Positions 45,825-49,461 of a DNA stretch of 49,461 nucleotides are shown here, in pieces. The stretch comes from Streptomyces sp. CBMA123 (GTDB taxonomy: Bacteria > Actinomycetota > Actinomycetes > Streptomycetales > Streptomycetaceae), in contig NZ_MECK01000335.1 in NCBI RefSeq assembly GCF_014596465.1, positions 1 through 49,461 on the forward strand. Reading direction: 5' to 3'. The position numbers and the translations under genes are program-made. The notes under the pieces were generated by a model. It was not told where the DNA came from and did not search any database. It was given only the letters and a program-made list of their open reading frames with translations. How positions within the stretch are numbered: position 1 is the first letter of the stretch; every line of letters starts with the position of its first letter.

Positions 45825-48047
45825 ATGCAACTAGCAGCGATCGTCATCTCGCTGGTCACGTTCGTGATCGGCACCGCGCTCGCCCTCCGTGCGGCGTGGC
45901 ACATCTTCAGGGTGGTACTGACCGGCGCGCCGGACTCCACCCGCTTCGGGAAGCCCGCCCAGCGCGTGAAGACCGTCGCGACCGAGTTCTTCGGCCACAC
46001 CCGGATGAACCGCTGGGGGATCGTGGGCATCGCCCACTGGTTCGTCGCGGTCGGCTTCTTCAGCCTGGTGCTGACCATCGTCAACGCGATGGGCCAGCTC
46101 TTCGACGCCGAGTGGGAACTGCCGATCATCGGCGACTGGATGATCTGGCAGCTCTTCGTCGAGCTGGTCGGCACCCTGACCACGCTGGGCATCGCCACCC
46201 TGATGGTGATCCGGCTGATGAGCCTGCCGTCCCGGTCGGGCCGCAAGTCCCGGTTCGCCGGCTCGATCGCCTGGCAGGCCTTCTACGTCGAGTACACGAT
46301 CCTCGGCATCGGCATCTGCATCCTGATGCTGCGCGCCCTGGAGGGCGCCCTGGCCGGCGTCGACTCGTACGGTCCGGAGCACCTGGTCTCGTACCCGATC
46401 ACCTCCGCGCTGAGCGGCCTGTCGCACGGCACGCTGGAGAACCTGGTCTACCTGTTCGCGATGCTGAAGATCTGCATCTCGTTCGCGTGGGCGGCCACCA
46501 TCGGCCTCAACCCCTCGATGGGCGTGGCCTGGCACCGCTTCCTCGGCTTCTTCAACATCTACTTCAAGCGCGAGGAGGACGGCGGCACCGCGCTCGGCGC
46601 GCTCCGTCCGATGACGAGCAAGGGCGAGCCGATCGACTTCGAGGACCCGGCCGAGGACGCCGTCTTCGGCGTCTCCCAGGTCGAGCACTTCTCCTGGAAG
46701 GGCATCCTCGACTTCTCCACCTGCACCGAGTGCGGCCGCTGCCAGTCGCAGTGCCCGGCCTGGAACACGGGCAAGCCGCTGTCGCCCAAGCTGCTGATCA
46801 TGAGCCTGCGCGAGCACGCCTACGGCAAGGCCCCGTACCTGCTGGCCGGTGGCGGCAAGGACATGGAGGGCACCGAGCAGGCGACCGCCGAGCAGCTCAA
46901 GGACGTCCCGGCGGCCGCGCTGGCCGAGGCCGAGCGCCCGCTGATCGGCACCGCCGAGGAGAACGGGGTCATCGACCCGGACGTGCTGTGGTCCTGCACC
47001 ACCTGCGGCGCCTGCGTCGAGCAGTGCCCGGTGGACATCGAGCACATCGACCACATCGTCGACATGCGCCGCTACCAGGTGATGATCGAGAGCAACTTCC
47101 CGACCGAGGCCGGGACGATGCTCAAGAACCTGGAGAACAAGGGCAACCCGTGGGGCATGGCCACCAAGGCCCGCCTGGACTGGGTGAAGGAGCTCAAGAA
47201 GGAGACCGGCATCGAGGTGCCGGTGATCGGCGAGGACATCGACCCCGCCGAGGTCGAGTACCTCTACTGGGTCGGCTGCGCCGGCGCCCTGGAGGACCGC
47301 GCCAAGAAGACCACCAAGGCCTTCGCCGAGCTGCTGCACACCGCGGGCGTGAAGTTCGCCATCCTCGGCAAGGAGGAGACCTGCACCGGTGACTCCCCGC
47401 GCCGCCTGGGCAACGAGTTCCTCTTCCAGATGCTCGGCGCGCAGAACGTGGAGACGCTGAACGCCGCGCTGGAGGACGCCCCGACCAAGCGGATCGTGGC
47501 CACCTGCCCGCACTGCTTCAACACCATCGCCAACGAGTACCCGCAGCTCGGCGGGCACTTCGAGGTGATCCACCACACCCAGCTGCTGCAGCACCTGATC
47601 GACGAGGGCAAGCTCGTCCCGGTCAACCCGGTCGAGGGCCTGATCACCTACCACGACCCCTGCTACCTGGGCCGCCACAACAAGGTCTACAGCCCGCCGC
47701 GCGAGATCATGGACAAGGTCCCCGGTCTGCGCCAGCAGGAGATGCACCGCCACAAGGAGCGCGGCTTCTGCTGCGGCGCCGGCGGCGCCCGGATGTGGAT
47801 GGAGGAGCGCATCGGCAAGCGGATCAACACCGAGCGCGTGGACGAGGCGCTGTCCCTCAACCCGGACATCGTCTCCACCGCCTGCCCGTTCTGCCTGGTG
47901 ATGCTCTCCGACTCGGTCAACGGCAAGAAGAACGAGGGCGCGGCCAAGGAGCACCTGAAGGTGGTCGACGTGGCCCAGCTGCTGCTCGACTCGGTGAAGG
48001 CGACCCCGCCGGCCGAGGCCGAGGAGCCCACGACGGTGGACGCGTAA
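45825..48047 (+). CDS. Membrane iron-sulfur oxidoreductase (HdrD/EtfD-like)
   Basis: A 740-residue protein. The N-terminal third has about five membrane segments, resembling a nitrate-reductase-gamma-like domain. Two ferredoxin-type motifs follow (CTECGRCQSQCP near residue 305 and CTTCGACVEQCP near 390), then two CCG domains of the heterodisulfide-reductase type (CPHCFNTI, DPCYLGRHN, FCCGAGGARMW, CPFCLVML). Mycobacterial relatives (EtfD) pass electrons from electron-transfer flavoprotein to menaquinone in fatty-acid oxidation; the same role is likely here. ATG 45825 follows GGAGACGGAG; the open frame upstream runs through repeats and is non-coding. Confidence 0.9.
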   Translation: MQLAAIVISLVTFVIGTALALRAAWHIFRVVLTGAPDSTRFGKPAQRVKTVATEFFGHTRMNRWGIVGIAHWFVAVGFFSLVLTIVNAMGQLFDAEWELPIIGDWMIWQLFVELVGTLTTLGIATLMVIRLMSLPSRSGRKSRFAGSIAWQAFYVEYTILGIGICILMLRALEGALAGVDSYGPEHLVSYPITSALSGLSHGTLENLVYLFAMLKICISFAWAATIGLNPSMGVAWHRFLGFFNIYFKREEDGGTALGALRPMTSKGEPIDFEDPAEDAVFGVSQVEHFSWKGILDFSTCTECGRCQSQCPAWNTGKPLSPKLLIMSLREHAYGKAPYLLAGGGKDMEGTEQATAEQLKDVPAAALAEAERPLIGTAEENGVIDPDVLWSCTTCGACVEQCPVDIEHIDHIVDMRRYQVMIESNFPTEAGTMLKNLENKGNPWGMATKARLDWVKELKKETGIEVPVIGEDIDPAEVEYLYWVGCAGALEDRAKKTTKAFAELLHTAGVKFAILGKEETCTGDSPRRLGNEFLFQMLGAQNVETLNAALEDAPTKRIVATCPHCFNTIANEYPQLGGHFEVIHHTQLLQHLIDEGKLVPVNPVEGLITYHDPCYLGRHNKVYSPPREIMDKVPGLRQQEMHRHKERGFCCGAGGARMWMEERIGKRINTERVDEALSLNPDIVSTACPFCLVMLSDSVNGKKNEGAAKEHLKVVDVAQLLLDSVKATPPAEAEEPTTVDA

Positions 48048-48080
48048 CCGCGATCGCTGTTCGACAGTTCTGTTACAACC

Positions 48081-48127
48081 GCCCGGCCCGGTGGACGCCG
48101 CCAACGCGCCCGCCGGGCCGGGCTTTT
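48081..48127 (+). terminator. Rho-independent terminator of the Fe-S oxidoreductase gene
   Basis: GCCCGGCCCGG (48081-48091) pairs perfectly with 48113-48123, an 11-bp stem followed directly by TTTT, 34 bases after the stop. It is the best classical terminator in the window. Confidence 0.85.
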
Positions 48128-48339
48128 CGGCGCCCGGGCGACGGCCGGCGGTACGGCGGGCGGACGGCGAGTGACGCTGATCGCACGACCGCCGGACGGG
48201 CATCCGGTCGGAAGGAAATACAGTAGGCGCCGGACCGGCTGCGAGCCGGTCTTCCCGTTCAGGACGGGTTCAGACCACCGACGGAGGCATCGGCCCGCCG
48301 GGCCGGGCCGCAGAGAGCACAAGGGGAACAGCGCAGACC

Positions 48340-49461
48340 ATGACCGAGGCGATCATGCTCGTCGGTGGTAAGGGCACGCGACTGCGTCCGCTGACCACCC
48401 ACACCCCCAAGCCGATGCTGCCGGTGGCCGGTGTTCCGTTCATCGCGCACCAGCTGGCCCGCGCGGCCGCCGCCGGGGTCACCCGGGTGGTGCTGGCCAC
48501 GTCCTACCTGGCCGAGGTGTTCGAGGACCACTTCCAGGACGGCACCCCGTACGGCATCGAGCTGGTCTACCTGACCGAGCGCGAGCCGCTGGGCACCGGC
48601 GGAGCCATCCGCAACGCCGCCTCCGGGCTGACCTGTGGCCCGGACGAGCCGGTCCTGGTCTTCAACGGCGACATCCTCTCCGGCCTCGACATCGCCGCCC
48701 TGCGCGACGGCCACGTGGCCGCCGGGGCCGACGTCACGCTGCACCTCACCCGGGTGGAGGACCCGCGGGCCTTCGGCCTCGTCCCCACCGACGCCGACGG
48801 GCGGGTGCTGGAGTTCCTGGAGAAGCCGGAGACGCCGGAGCAGATCGTCACCGACCAGATCAACGCCGGCTGCTACGTCTTCACCCGGTCCGTCATCGAC
48901 CGCATCCCGGCCGGCCGGGAGGTGTCCGTCGAGCGCGAGACCTTCCCCGAGCTGCTGGCCACCGGCGCCCTGCTGCGCGGCGTCGTCGACACCTCGTACT
49001 GGCTGGACCTCGGCACCCCGGCCGCGTTCGTCCGCGGCTCGGCCGACCTGGTGCTCGGCAAGGTCGACTCCCCGGCCGTCCCCGGCCCCACCGGCGACGC
49101 CCTGCTGCTGCCCGGCGCCACCGTGCACCCCGGCGCGGTGCTCAGCGGCGGCACCGTGGTCTCCGCGGACGCGGTGATCGAGGCCGGCGCCATCGTCGAG
49201 GGCAGCGTGATCCTGCCCGGCGCGCTGATCGGCCCGGACACCCTGGTCAAGGACTCGATCGTGGGCGCCTACGCCACCGTCGGCGACCGCTCGGCGCTGG
49301 ACGGCGCCGTGATCGGCGACGGCGCGATCGTGGAGTCCGACAACGAGCTGCCGGGCGGCATCCGGATCGCCTGCGGCACCCTGCTGCCGGTCGGCGCAGT
49401 CCGCACCACGGCCGGCCCGGGCGGCTGCCCGGCCGGCACCGCTGCGGCCGCCGCGGTGCAC
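48340..49461 (+). CDS. Sugar-nucleotide pyrophosphorylase (mannose-1-phosphate guanylyltransferase-like), 3' end outside window
   Basis: The first 374 residues of a nucleotidyltransferase; the frame is open to the window end. The N-terminal Rossmann-like domain starts MTEAIMLVGGKGTRLRPLTTHTPKPMLPVAG, the NTP-binding signature, with FNGDIL supplying the metal-binding Asp near residue 109 and LEKPE near 165. The C-terminal part (from about 250) has hexapeptide-like repeats (left-handed beta helix: GATVHPGAVLSGGTVVSADAVIEAG). It activates a sugar 1-phosphate, probably mannose to GDP-mannose, for glycan synthesis; glucose is possible. AAGGGG lies upstream of the ATG. Confidence 0.88.
   Translation, partial: MTEAIMLVGGKGTRLRPLTTHTPKPMLPVAGVPFIAHQLARAAAAGVTRVVLATSYLAEVFEDHFQDGTPYGIELVYLTEREPLGTGGAIRNAASGLTCGPDEPVLVFNGDILSGLDIAALRDGHVAAGADVTLHLTRVEDPRAFGLVPTDADGRVLEFLEKPETPEQIVTDQINAGCYVFTRSVIDRIPAGREVSVERETFPELLATGALLRGVVDTSYWLDLGTPAAFVRGSADLVLGKVDSPAVPGPTGDALLLPGATVHPGAVLSGGTVVSADAVIEAGAIVEGSVILPGALIGPDTLVKDSIVGAYATVGDRSALDGAVIGDGAIVESDNELPGGIRIACGTLLPVGAVRTTAGPGGCPAGTAAAAAVH

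Overview
The window is high-GC actinobacterial DNA, almost certainly from the Streptomyces/Kitasatospora group. Evidence is the strong third-position G/C bias, GTG/TTG starts, ATGA/GTGA operon overlaps, purine-rich ribosome binding sites, an Lsr2-type nucleoid protein, a mycothiol-dependent isomerase-like protein, a dnaK-grpE-dnaJ-hspR operon with HspR (HAIR) operators, and a parS site close to the consensus.

Region 1 (1-11.5 kb) is purine synthesis plus a regulated transporter. It holds the end of an unknown gene, an N,N-dimethylformamidase-beta-like protein, purC, and a minus-strand unit of ABC ATPase, ABC permease, histidine kinase and NarL-type response regulator. A perfect ATGACA-AA-TGTCAT palindrome lies upstream of that unit. 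Two identical tRNA-Gly(GCC) genes and an Lsr2-family gene separate it from the overlapping purS-purQ-purL operon, which ends in two strong hairpins.

Region 2 (11.5-31 kb) is mostly housekeeping. It contains a mycothiol-dependent isomerase-like protein, a lipoprotein, a membrane-anchored DUF3152 metalloprotease-like protein, a DUF3151 gene, class II fructose-bisphosphate aldolase, a DedA membrane protein, pyrE, an SRPBCC protein, a membrane spermidine-synthase-like protein with DUF2617, a metallo-beta-lactamase-fold hydrolase, a second two-component module, an aminotransferase, a YbjN protein, an orphan HTH protein and clpB. A parS sequence sits in the loop of the terminator between dedA and pyrE.

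Region 3 (31-41 kb) is accessory. A LysR regulator is divergent from a TDT-family transporter. Next come five tandem, overlapping paralogous LuxR-type regulators, a nucleoside 2-deoxyribosyltransferase-like gene, a 55-residue gene encoding a probable secreted peptide, and a sixth, more divergent paralogue facing the peptide gene. This regulator/peptide island is the least explained part of the window and the best candidate for an undescribed signalling system.

Region 4 (41-49.5 kb) holds the heat-shock operon (dnaK, grpE, dnaJ, hspR, all minus strand) with two HAIR operators, then a membrane iron-sulfur oxidoreductase with a strong terminator and the start of a sugar-nucleotide pyrophosphorylase that runs off the window. 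HspR, made from the last gene of the dnaK operon, is expected to repress both that operon and clpB, where a third HAIR site is visible.

Functions are assigned by reading motifs and recalling families; no database search was run.
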